From assembly GCA_030704615.1 (NCBI GenBank), contig CM060731.1:32984001-33048000 (forward strand): a DNA stretch of 64,000 bases. The letters are read 5' to 3'. The notes below the pieces were generated by a model, which was given only the letters and a program-made list of their open reading frames with translations, made no database searches and was not told the origin of the DNA. How positions within the stretch are numbered: position 1 is the first letter of the stretch; every line of letters begins with the position of its first letter. The stretch is from Takakia lepidozioides. Lineage: Eukaryota > Streptophyta > Takakiopsida > Takakiales > Takakiaceae. A program made the translations under genes and the position numbers. Shown one piece after another: positions 35,969 to 47,101 of the stretch.

Positions 35969-38900
35969 TCACTGGTGCATTTGTCGCTGAAGAACCACTT
36001 CTTTGTCCGTATCCAATGCCATTTTGCGGTCCTTGTTCATGAAGACAACGGACTTGCCTTTCTTTGCAGGTTTCTTGGCAACAGGACCCTCTCGAACTTC
36101 CTGAGTCTGCTCCACGACAGTCCGCTTCTTCGCTCTACTTGTGCCCAGGGATTTGGCGACTACTGTGGCCGGGTTCAATTTAGCAGACTGACAAAGTGAT
36201 GCGGTCCTGCTTCGCAACACGACTGTGTCTACAGGCTTGTTCACACTTGCAGGACCTATATTGGTAGCCTCACGGGTCGCATGCGTTGAACTAATCCGTG
36301 CATCTGTTGGCGTTGTAAGTAAGCCACCTTTTCTGGTTGTGGAGCCAACGTGAGCAACATCGGCGGGTTGTGGAATTGCCTGGGAGGGAAACGGTGTCCT
36401 CAAGTCCTATAGGTACAACAGATCCTGTCAATACACAAAAATTGAACATAAATCTGAAATCACAGAGGTGGAAGACGGCAGGGCACAACCTGTACAGCGT
36501 CATTGGAAGGAAGCGACTGGGCAGACTGCTCCCCTGCTTGAACACCCAAGTCCGGACCTGCTGTAGCCAGGGGTGTTATGACAGATTCCGTGTGCGCAGC
36601 ATGTTGGCCCTTAGTTTGTCCAATGTTATCGTCAGTCTGCTGCTCAGTATCCTCAGTTTGGTTAGCCTGGTGCTTAGTCTGCTTGCCGCTTTGGTCAGTT
36701 TGCTGTCGAGTCTGGTGGACACTCTCGTGTGCGGGGGGAATGACATGTTGGCCCTTAGTCTGTCCATGTTTGGCATCAGTCTGCTGCTCAGTGTCCTCAG
36801 TCTGGCCAGTCTGGTGCTCAGTCTACTCGCCACTATTGTCAGTTTGCTGTCGAGTCTGGTGGACACTCTTGTGGGCGGGGGGAACGGCATGTTGGCCCTC
36901 CCTCAAAGGACCATGTTTAGCGTCAGTATGCTACTCACTGTCCTCAGTTTGGTCAGTCTGGTGCTCAGTCTGCTTTTTGCTCTGGTCAGTCTGCTGTTCA
37001 GCCTGGTGGTCACTCTCATGGTCGGTCTGCTCTTGCAAGGAGGAGATCAATCTATCAACTTGCAAGTCAACTGTGTCTTCAGGGTCTGATGCAGAAAAAG
37101 CTTGACTACCGCCGACATCTAAATTATCCGCGGCAACTACATCGTCTAGTTCTTCAGTAAGGTCAATGATACGGGGTTGAGTTCCCATATTGCGGTCGGT
37201 CACGTAAGAATCATCTGGAGCTTTCACAAGCGAATGAACCAAAACCGGGCTGAGCTGAATGGAAATAGATGGCAGGCCATGGGCCACTGGAGAAGAATGG
37301 TTTACCGGTGCCCAACTTATATCCTCAAATGATGCGCCAATATGTGAAGATGGCCCGGTGGGAAAAGAAGACTCCGTCAATGCACTGATAGAACTCCGCA
37401 GAAATTCAGAGACAGGGTCCCGTTGAGGCCAGTGCAACCGACTTTGTTCAACGAGCCAGGATCCGGATTGGTGGACAGGAAGTGTAGTTGGGTCCTCCGA
37501 GTTAGTGTGGTCGTGAATCTGCTGGACAGTCTGCAGGGCACTGTCATTGTGGTGACTGCTTTCAGTTTGCTGGACAGTCTGGTCAATGGTATGCTGCACA
37601 GTCTGCTGGTGCACAGCTAGGTCATCCGTCTGTAGCCCAGTATGCTCATTGGTATGCTGGACGGTCTGCTTGACAACGACGTCATCGGTATTCTGCATGG
37701 TCTGGTGCAGAGGCAGACCTTCAGTCTGCTTGCCGGTCTGCTCATGAGTCTCCTCGTCCTCGATGTTGCCTGTAGTGCGCCCACTCTCCTGAACAGCGGC
37801 TGGGATAGTGTTGACAGTCTGTCCATGCTCTTTTTGTTGCAGTGGGTCAGTCTGCTGAGCTATGGCGTTGTCAGTAGTCTGCTGAACGGTGTCATGGAGT
37901 CCCTGTAACGCCAGCACAACATCTCGTGCACCTCTGGCAAGGGAATCGAAAGCACACTGCACGTGCTCGTCTAAATCGGAAACAGATGAGTTGGACAAAG
38001 TGAGTCTGACAGGATGGTGGAAGAAAAGACCATGAACTTCACAACGGTCCAGAAGAAGTTGGCATTACCTTCTAGGAGGTTGCCACTGAGACCAATATCT
38101 TGGATTTGGTGTCCCAAGCATGCTCCATCGAGATGACGAATCGCTGGCATGCGGTTTTCAAATGGGGAGCCGCACCAAAGGACTTTGAACACATCCGGTC
38201 TGTTCAATACAATATCGAACACTGCTCGCTCCATTACCGCAGCAAACCATTGCAACGCCTCATCCGCAACACTCTTCTTACCTGCATCCAAATCTGAATG
38301 AAACAAATACTTCTTCAGACTTTGCAGGTCCTTTACCAATTTACTGTATGAACGGAAATTACCGAACTGCATCCATTGATGGTGAAGGAAAGAATTAGCA
38401 ATGTGATGAAAGTACTCTTCAGTAATTCCAAGCAAGTGCTTTCCCCGCACCCCAAAGGTAGGATGTGCCATGGGCATATGTCTGAGTTCTTGAGGCCGTG
38501 GGTCATCCATGAGGATTAATTGGACAAGCAGTGGCGGGGCATTTTGGACCTTCGTGGCTGCCAAGGCAACAGAATGTGCGCTTTCGAGGACTTCATTTGC
38601 TTCTGCCATAGTAAATTCCATGGAATAATGAAAGGGAACAAAAGGCCACTGACCGTCCGTGACAATGCGATGGAGCTCATTATACCAATCCACATTGGCA
38701 TTGACTTCCCCCACCCTCAGACGGGCAAGTGTCAGGTCCACAACTTCAGGATCAATGAGCGGCAATGGCGAGCACCAAACTCCAAAAAGTCCCGTGGTGG
38801 TCGTGACAATGGGAGTCTGCTGGCTGGGAGTCCGCTGGACAACACTGTGGTGGATGGGCGTCTTCTGGGTGGCAGTCTGCTAGCTGGGAGTCTGCAAAGC

Positions 38901-40570
38901 AGTCTGCTCGATGGGATTATGCTGGACGAGAGTCTGGTACATGGGAGTGTGCTGGACAAGACTGTGCTGACTGTGAGTCTAGTGGGAAAGAGTATGTTGG
39001 GCAAGAGTCTGCTGGATGCCAGATTGGGTGAGCTTTGTGTTCACCGAGTCTGCAGTGAGTATGGTGTTGACCGGGGAGTTGGCGCGTGCTTTGTCTGCAG
39101 AGTCCAGTGCTGCTATGGCATCTGCTGAGCCAGGGTACTTAAACAAGATGTACTCCCGCACCCGCTCCACTTCCTGGCGCACCGCATTCACCGCTAAAGG
39201 AGGGTCGGAGCTCACCGTCCGCCAAGCACACAAGGCCTCCCGAATACTGGCTCGTTCATCCTGATATATGACAGAAAACCCAAAAACTCAACATCGGACT
39301 CACTAGCAGCAGACTCACGAGCATACTCACCAGCATCGTGGCACAGAACAAAGGAACCAGCGGACTCCAGGGACTGACAAGCAAGTCCACAAGCAGGGGA
39401 CTGAACCAGCAAGTCCACAAGCATGGGACTGACCAGCAAGTCCACAAGCAGACTGACGCAGCAGACCGAGCAGGTAGACTACCAACTACGAGCAGACTCA
39501 CGAGCATCGTGGCACAGAACAAAGGAACCAGCACTCCAGCAGACTCAACGACAAGAGACACCTGCACACGTATAGTAGACTGAACCAGCAGACTGTATGA
39601 CAACAGACACCTGCGGACAGTGGACTGTAGGAGGGGACGCAACAGACTGACGCAATAAACTACCAATTGTGGGGACAGACTGGGCATTATCTCCTCGTCG
39701 TCGTCAACACAGATGTCCTCCTCATCTTCAAGGGAGCTCAACCAATTTTCCTCTGCTGCTTGGATGGTTTTGCTGAGCTGTCCGGACTGGGCGAAACTGT
39801 AGAAAAAACGGAAGAAGTCTGGATCGTCCACTGGTGGGCACACCAATGGGAGAAGCCCAAATGGTATGAGGCGCAATGTGCCAGGACAGACTCCACTGGT
39901 AGCCTCTTTCGACTGGACTTCGTCCACGTGAACCCTCAACTGGTCAGGCAAGATAATGTCAACGGGAGATGAGACACCTCCCATACCTGCGAATTCATCA
40001 TTCCGAATGATGTTTGCAGACGGCTCAGCAGACTGGCTCTCACTCGAAGTACTGATGGATTGCATCTGCTGCGTAGACCGTCTCCCTGGCACAACCCATG
40101 ACACTTCCTGACTGCCTTAGGGACGAGTCTGCTGTTGAGATTTGGCCTCGCCTCCCGAGCAGACCTTGCAGCCTTTCTCTTTCCTTCTTCTGGGCCCCAT
40201 CACTAAGTTTCCTTTTTCTGGGAGCCACAGGCGATGGTGATGTCAGGTCATGCACATCTTGCATTGAAACATCCGAACCCACCCCATACCGTGCGCGCAC
40301 CTCCGCCAAAGTGCGGGCCTTTGGGTTTGCGCCACAAAGTCTGGCGGTGGCCGCATTCACCACCCTCATTGAACTTTGAACTGGCCACGGCTTGAAGCCA
40401 GGTGGGATATAACGCTTGTTTTTGCAACCCGTGTCAATACAATGGCGGTTTAGCTGCACTTTGTCCTTGATAATTTCACTACAGAAGGGACAGTGGAGCT
40501 TATCCTTTTGCCAGTTGGAGTCTGCAGGCTTGATTGCGCGGAGGTCTAAGAATGCTTCGACTATTTTCAC
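35969..40570 (-). CDS. Unrecognised multi-exon gene with a zinc-finger-like motif and Q-T-D repeats
   Basis: I recognise no known family. Coding-like blocks on the minus strand, in order: 40,570-40,110 with CPFCSEIIKDKVQLNRHC plus a further Cys (a C2HC-like finger), then basic RKRK; 40,080-39,660, acidic, with EDEEDICVDDDEE; about 39,235-39,060; 38,760-38,050 with WYNELHRIVTDGQWPFVPFH and a long conserved-looking region; 37,998-36,930, rich in QQTD, HQTDQ and TVQQT, continuing as three imperfect repeats of about 147 bp (36,600-37,020); and 36,403-35,970, basic (KKRTVVEQ, KKPAKKGK), a likely nuclear signal. The first block opens without a clear ATG, so a 5' exon is missing, and splice sites are not fixed. 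Introns (for example 39,260-39,660) consist largely of CAGACTG words. The position next to the right terminal repeat and the shared repeat word suggest it belongs to the large element. It may be intact or partly decayed. Confidence 0.45.
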
Positions 40571-42527
40571 ATCATACTCCTCAGGTGAGTACCAGTACCT
40601 TCATTCCTTTAGCCTGGACTTGTGCATGAAATGCAACCAGTCTGCTCCACCCTTTGCACAAGCATCCTCCATGGTTGCAGAATCAGATAAGAGATGCAAC
40701 GGCAATGAGCGATAGACAGACTAAGAATAAGAAAGCAGAGACGAGCGGAAAAGAGAATGGAAAGAAACCAAAGCACAAAGTACAAAGAGGAACTCACTGG
40801 GCGTGTTGCGGAGGCGACGGTTGTTGCGACGATTCGGAGCTCACGCGACTGTCCGCGCCTCGAAAAGCTAACACGCACAAAGGAAAGCGGGCTCGCACAA
40901 ATGGGAGGTGGACGGGCCCTAAACGAAACAATGTGAAAGAAGTCCAGCGGGAAGTGGAGAATAGGTATAACCCTGCATACGTGGAGTGACGTGGCGAGAT
41001 TTCACTGGCATCCCTTTTTGGCCGCACACCCCTCACACGTGCTGGCGGTATGCCACTGCACGGACAGTCCAGCAGACGGGATGAGCGGGACTATCGTCAG
41101 TCGGTCCAGCAGACGGAAGGTTCAACAAACTGACGAAGAGATTGGCGCAGAGTAATTTGCGCAACAACAGACTGATTTCTAACAGACTAATATCCCAAAA
41201 GACAAAGTATCCCCTAGGCGGCTGGGTGATACAGGAGTAAACCGTAAACCGCACTTTCTGTCCAAGTTCAGACGCGGCGCGAGATCACTGGCGCCCCTTC
41301 CTGCCGTCGTTGCATTAATAGGTCTAGCAGACTTACACGTGATTATAATGACGGCTCAACAGACCTAGCGCAAACAGACTTGCGCCACAGTAGACTGACT
41401 TTGTGACTGATATCAGAAGAGACGGACAAACCAGCAGTCCGACGGCTCAGCAAACTCACGACAATGCGGATAATTAAAATGTAGTAGTTAAACGGACTCA
41501 TATCCGAAGAGACGGACTTCCAACTGACCGACGGTTCAACAGACTGACGAAAGAAGAGACTTCGGGGATAAGACGAGAGAAGACACTTCGGAATTTGGTA
41601 GGCAGTGACGGCCCAGTAGTCCAGTGAAGAACAGACTCGCGCCACACCAGACTTGTATCCTTACAGACCAACAGTCCAGCAAACTAGACTGATATCCCAT
41701 CAGAACCACGCTTGGCGTCGCCGTCATGCAGTGGTTGCATTTCATCCGTCCAGTAGACTTGCATATGCCCATACTCATGGTACAACACACTGGTTAGAGA
41801 AAGTACTGACAAAGACGCAGTCGAAGAGCCTGTTGATCCACGCGCATTTGCAGTCGTAAGGACCTCGAACATCCACAAGCAACGTGAATCCACATCTCTC
41901 ACGCTGCGTCTCCTTTCCCATCGTCCAGTTTTCAAGGAGATGGTAGTGGTTGAGATGTGATGTTTCAGGAGGTGCATCTGGATGTTTGAGGACTTTCGGA
42001 CTGGATCTTGTTCCGTTCACACTCTCCGCAGTTCCGAGACATGTGGTGGCAGAGACGTCCTCCCCTGAACAGTCTCATCGGTGGACATAAATTCTGCAAT
42101 GTATACACGCCCCCACGTGCATATGCTTCCGCGATTTCCGCTATCGTGTTACACAATGGTTTCCTGCTCCATACGAAGGAGCTCAGACTCGGACACACAC
42201 CACAAACCGTAAACGCATGCAATTTTTCCACATATTGTCCTAAAAAATTAAGCACGTCAGCACAAAACGAAGGCGAAAATAGTGGAAGCATATGCACGAT
42301 GGTGGTTGTAGAGCCCTGCCAGCCCTCTCATGTTCAGGCACACCCTTCATCGTCATTAAAATCGCCATAAACAAGAAGAACAGCCGCATGCGTGCAAAGT
42401 CACCTCCGCAACATTGGACAACAAAGAGCCGCAAGAACGGGACAACAAAGAGCCGCAAGAACGAGCCAACAAGAACGAGTGGGCGAGTTTGTGGCAGGAT
42501 GTTACAATCTTCCATGCCCTAAACATA
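40571..42527. repeat. Right arm of large element, CAGACTG-rich, no gene recognised
   Basis: Sequence at 41,040-41,720 is dominated by CAGACTGA, CCAGCAGAC and related words separated by 10-25 bases. At 42,425-42,480 a unit AACAAAGAGCCGCAAGAACG is tandemly repeated. Nothing resembles a known protein. Confidence 0.5.
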
Positions 42528-42863
42528 GATGGCGCGGATGGGTTTCTCAGAATGGACGATCCAGATCCTTCGGCCGGCGCGGACTAGCAGACTGGCAGAC
42601 TGGCACAACGGACTGTTGGGTGGACTTGCGGGGACTGGCATAGCGGACTGGCGGTTTGGCGGACTGAGGGGAACTAGACTCACGGGCAGCGGTCTGGCGG
42701 GCGGACTGGCCGCGCCGGACTGAGGGCGCGGCGGAGCGCGGGCGGGGCTGCGGCAGCAGGTGGGCGACCGCGCGCAGCGGCGGGCGGGGGGCGCCCGTGC
42801 GCAGGGCCCACCGGTCAGCTCGCGCGTGCGCCATAACGTCCCAATTATTGTAAAATGAGAGGC
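42528..42863 (-). repeat. Right terminal inverted repeat
   Basis: Reverse complement of the left inverted repeat. It begins GATGGCGCGGATGGGTTTC, contains GGACTG/AGACTGG words, passes through GTCAGCTCGCGCGTGCGC and ends AATTATTGTAAAATGAGAGGC. Compared with the left copy it lacks scattered short segments. Confidence 0.75.
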
Positions 42864-42872
42864 CAATCTACT
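42864..42872. repeat. Right flanking 9-bp duplication (CAATCTACT)
   Basis: Directly follows the right inverted repeat and matches 10,049-10,057 at eight of nine bases. Confidence 0.6.
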
Positions 42873-42980
42873 GGTTATGCCATCTTAAAAATTGCCGGTT
42901 CCATAGTACCGGTTATGGGATTCATCCATTTTTATATTTTTACTTTTTTCTAGCATTTTTGTGTATGTGTGTAAAACTAC

Positions 42981-43140
42981 ACAAGAGGGTTGTGGCATGG
43001 TGGTAAGCCACTCATGTATTGGCCTGTGGGTCTCGGGTTCAAAAGTTCAACCCCTACCATCTATCTCTCTGCCTTCAGGCTGCCCCTTAATACTCTAAGG
43101 CGCCCCCGGCTGCACCTGCCGGTTATCTAATAGGCCACTA
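42981..43140 (+). repeat. tRNA-derived SINE-like sequence
   Basis: AGAGGGTTGTGGCATGGTGG (from about 42,984) contains an A-box-like TGGCATGGTGG. CTCGGGTTCAAAAGTTC about 40 bases on resembles a B box (GGTTCAANNC). This start and spacing resemble plant tRNA-related SINEs of the Au type. The 3' end and target duplication were not resolved. Confidence 0.5.
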
Positions 43141-43699
43141 GCCACAGCTAGCGCGCCGGTTAGCTAGCAGGTCTGGCATGAAACTGGACAGCAGCCGCAC
43201 TTGGCAGCTAACAAACTGCCGCGCGGCAGTTTGTTAACAGGAGCGCAAAAACAAGTTTTTCGGGCTGCCCGCACGTCCTCCCACCTGTCTTCCCTGCGGC
43301 TATGGTGGACGGAGCCCGTGGGAGCTGCTTGACTCCACGAAGCGAAACCTGCGAAACTTGTGTTGCTTGGTGCCTGCAAACTGTACATAGGAAATGGAGG
43401 AAATGGATGCAAACATCAAAACAAGAAGCAGCAGTTAGATTGTGGTGGATCTGTGGAAAATGTGCAAGTGTTTGTTGTAGAGATATCTGATTCAATTGTG
43501 GTTGTTCTTTAGGGACAGCCACAAATAAATTTGAAGACCAATCTTATGCTAGGTTCAAAGCGAGTAGATGAGCCAGGGTTTCACATATCATCACCAATAA
43601 TACCCTTCAGAACATGCCCCAAGTAATGTATGGGAATCTCTTCCAGCATCTCTTCCAACAGTCTTTAGCTGAATCTTGCACATGAACTTGGTGGCAGTG

Positions 43700-44140
43700 T
43701 GACTACTGCCACATGTGCGAAGGTTCTGGCTTATGCAGATTGGTGTCTCAGGGGATGTGCTGATTACCCCCGTAGCAGTGCCAAGCTTTTGCTTCAGTGG
43801 GCAAGGGCCAATTCCTCATCTGATCCACATTGCCTACGACAAACTGTGTGTCAGCCACATATCTTGCCAACTTCTCTCCCTGTCAACACTGCTGAATTTT
43901 GTGGTTCCAGCTTGAGAACATACTCCGCGACAAGTTCAGCTAGCTCCACATGGCCATGGACTCTGCAAGCACCAAGCAAATGCGCCCCATACTTTGGTGT
44001 CTGGATATGGCATCTTATTTATAAGCTCCTCAGCCTCATTCAGGTGCCCTGCACGACCAAGAAGGTCAACCATGCAGCCATAGTGCGCTTTTCTGTTGGC
44101 ATGATCAACAAAAAACAAGAAAGAACAAGAACAGAATGAG
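43700..44140 (-). pseudogene. PPR protein relic (PLS-class C-terminal E region)
   Basis: The minus strand encodes [20 protein letters not shown] followed by [14 protein letters not shown], the hallmark last PPR and start of the E domain. After a frame change it reads [20 protein letters not shown], the usual continuation, and then degenerates around 43,860. No upstream PPR repeats or organelle targeting sequence remain. Intact members bind and edit organelle RNA; this fragment cannot. Confidence 0.8.
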
Positions 44141-44501
44141 ATGGATTGAGAGAGATGATGAAAGAGAGGGAGGCAGAGAGAGGGAAGAGGGGCAGGGAGG
44201 GAGAAAGGGAGAGATCATAGGGAAGGGGAGACGCTGTTGCGCGCAAGATCGACTGATCGACTGATCGACTTTTAGTCGGTGACCGCGATTTACCACCTGG
44301 GGGGAGGACGTGCTAAATGTCAGAGGAGTCCTTTGTTTTTAACGGCAGCTAGGAGCCTGCTAACTAGTAGGGGTCCCTAACGTGTAGGTGCGGCCGTCAC
44401 CACGCCGTTAATGGCTGCCAGCTAGCTTAGCAGGCCGCTTAGCAGCCAGGTGCGGCGGGGCCTAAGTTTACAACCATTGTTTTAGCCAAATGCTCAACTA
44501 A

Positions 44502-44874
44502 TAATTTCCTATTTACTTGGGCATTCTCAATGTTGTGCACCTAATCTCCCCAACCATTGTAAGCATATTGTTACTAGTAAGACATAATCAGGATATGTCC
44601 ATATGCAATAATCTTAACTGCCATCACCAACCCCTATACCTATGTTATCTAGAACCGCCTCTACGCCATGCACATTTGCTTCGGATCCTGCTCCGGGTAT
44701 AACACCCTTATAATCACAATGCCGGTTATAACATAGGTATAGGGGTTGGTGATGGCAGTTAAGATTATTGCATATGGACATATCCTGATTATGTCTTACT
44801 AGTAACAATATGCTTACAATGGTTGGGGAGATTAGGTGCACAACATTGAGAATGCCCAAGTAAATAGGAAATTA
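44502..44874. repeat. Perfect 147-bp inverted repeat with 79-bp spacer
   Basis: 44,502-44,648 and 44,728-44,874 are reverse complements base for base by eye, from TAATTTCCTATTTACTTGGG to ATACCTATGTTAT. A transcript would fold into a 147-bp hairpin. The spacer contains CCGGGTATAACACCCTTA, which reappears inverted at about 44,957-44,975. Confidence 0.92.
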
Positions 44875-44877
44875 ATT

Positions 44878-45017
44878 AGGAGGAACCGGCTATGGAAGGG
44901 AACCGGCAAAAGCCATCCAGCTTCCTAACCGGCTAGAGAACCGGCATCTGGATTGTAAGGGTGTTATACCCGGATAACGTAGGTATAGGGGTTCCCTTCC
45001 ATAGCTGGTTCCTCCTA
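44878..45017. repeat. Second, shorter inverted repeat
   Basis: AGGAGGAACCGGCTATGGAA (44,878 onward) pairs with TTCCATAGCTGGTTCCTCCT ending at 45,017, with one mismatch in about 25 bases and some 85 bases between. It is adjacent to the 147-bp inverted repeat. Confidence 0.75.
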
Positions 45018-45240
45018 GGGCTGCACTTTCCGGGTATGCATATGTGCATAACCGGCAAATAACCGTATGCATGTCCAGATGCCATACCCGGCCAACACTG
45101 GTATTGACCTCGGTATTGGAATTGTCAATACCAGGCGGTTCGGTTATTAACCCTAGTATTACAACAGCCAATACCAGCTGGGTTGGTTATTTAATACCCT
45201 GGTTGATACCCGGCCAGGCCCTGTATACACACTGGAGGAA

Positions 45241-47101
45241 ACCTGTAACAAGTGCATGGCCTCGGCCTCGATGTCATCGATGCATGGGCCCACAAAACTA
45301 CCATCTTTAGCAGGTCTTTAGCTGCCTGCCAGGTTCAAGTATGGCGGCCAGGATCTCGAGGTTTTGAAATTGTTCACCTCCGCGGAAAACTGGCAGGCAC
45401 AGTTGTTGAACCCGAACAACAAGCTGCACTTGGTGACCTTGCACTAGAATTGCGTACTTGAGTGACTAGCGCATAGCTAGTTCATTGACATCTGGAACTG
45501 TGTGACACACGCTGCATTCCCAGACCAGAAAGGTGTTAATTAGTTCCACAGACGAGCCTCGCGACCATAGACGGGAACTTTTAAAACCATCAGGAAATTT
45601 GGCTACTCTAGATGCACACAGCATTTGCTTCCCTCCTACGAAAGGATTCATCTAGGGACGATAACAAAAGGCATCCCAAGGGCAGGTAGCCACAGCAATT
45701 CATTACGAATTTTGAAACAGCTTTTCACTTTTCACAAGTGACTGACTAGCTGTTGCTCTCTTGTAGCAGCACTGAGTAAGATAGGTGGGGAGCTACTTCT
45801 CAATTGGAAACAAAAGGAAGGTCTGAGATTGCTGCTTGTAACTGATTTGGTAGATAGACTTGCTGGATGACACGAACCTCATTCGATTTAAAGACTTCAG
45901 GAAGAAGTAGAATCATAATAGAATGGATGACAATTCAGCTATCATATCTGATACTTGACAGCCTCACTGAGATTGTGGCATTCACACTGGTCAATAGGGA
46001 CAAGCCTGGATTGGGATCTGGTATGAGTAGGCTGGTGAGTCTTGAGGGAATGGTTCTGCTACTAAATCAAGACGATATGAAAAGTGAAACCTGCAGACCA
46101 TTCAAACTCTTCATAGGTGATCTGTCCATGAGCACAGTTCACTTCAGCATAGAAAACTGGAGGCGTAGGGCTCAAAAACAGGGTAAATAGATCCCAAGGT
46201 TTTCGCGGAAATAGAATACAAGACAGACATAGGGTCCAGCTGTGAGGGCGCAAATCCTTGGTAAGAAATTCTCTAAAGGAATGCGATGTAGTGGGAGACA
46301 AAGGAACAAAAGGGGTGAAATTATGCCTGCATCCAGCAGTTTGTGGTGTTTGCAGCCAGACTGAATTCTTCAATCAGCAACTATCCCCATGACCACAGAA
46401 ATTATCAACAATCAATATTAGGCCTTCTCCTTCCCCAGAGCACACCATTTCCTTCCTACTAGTATGCTGGTAAGAGATGCTTTGAACATGTACACATGCC
46501 TCTGTCTGCTAAGGTCTGTTGGTATCTTTGTGGATGGAACACAAATTCACCCAAATTGTCCACTGCATACTGGGTGGGTCCATCTGCAAAGAGTGTAGGG
46601 GACTGCTTACAGGTTTTGTGAAGTCAGGTTTTGCAAGGAAAAATGACTGGGAAGGTGAGTGTGTAATTCTTAATTTCAGCATAGCAGGGGGCACCCGTAA
46701 TAAGACTGTAATTCCCAAGCTAGCAACAAAACAGGGAGATCTGGATGGGTGGTGAAAACTTTGAGGCCAAGATTTGGGGATCTCGTCAGATAGAATTTTT
46801 TGTGTCGGTCAACTTCATGGCAAAAATATGGAACAATAAGCCTATGGTGATCAACCAGATTTTGCTACTCCCAGCATATGCCTGAATTGGGAGATACTGT
46901 GTGGCACCCAACCACTGGCATGGGACCTTAACTGCTTTAGCTACAGTATTACTGACACTCTTGATGTGTAGTGTGCCACAAGCACACACTGCAAATCAAG
47001 AGCTTCGGGTACACTCTTGATATGTGACTGCCAAACCCTACAGCCCAAAGATAGGAGGGAGAGAAAAGGGAAGTAGTGGGTTAGGAGAAATGGATCACTG
47101 A
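45241..47101. other. No gene recognised
   Basis: An open frame at 45,252-45,461 (+) has unbiased composition but matches no family I know. The remainder is the 3' flank of the EXO70 gene. Confidence 0.4.

Larger units (their letters stand above)
10058..42863. mobile_element. Large nested element bounded by long inverted repeats and a 9-bp flanking duplication
   Basis: Both ends begin GCCTCTCATTTTACAATAAT reading inward and continue as near-identical inverted repeats for about 340-380 bp, flanked by CAATCTAC(C/T). The interior is a nest of gypsy and CACTA material plus a right arm with an unrecognised gene. Taking out the recognised insertions leaves about 1.1 kb on the left and 7.7 kb on the right, a reasonable size for an autonomous element. 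Long TIRs and a 9-bp duplication fit a Mutator-like element, but I recognise no MULE transposase domain, so the superfamily is an inference. The alternative is two independent copies of a 350-bp repeat that landed in opposite orientation. The matching flanks and the matching repeat vocabulary outside argue against that. Confidence 0.55.
42873..45240. repeat. CCGGTT/GGTAT-rich interspersed repeat region, right part
   Basis: Contains many CCGGTTAT, ACCGGC, CCCGG and GGTATTG words (42,890-42,920, 44,690-45,230), as in 9,310-10,048. It also hosts the SINE-like sequence, the PPR relic and the inverted repeats listed separately. Confidence 0.45.

Noticed and set aside
36337-37105. Plus-strand frames rich in Leu/Ser/Val that look like membrane proteins
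   Set aside because: They are the complement of the Q-T-D repeats; the minus frame is continuous with other coding-like blocks.
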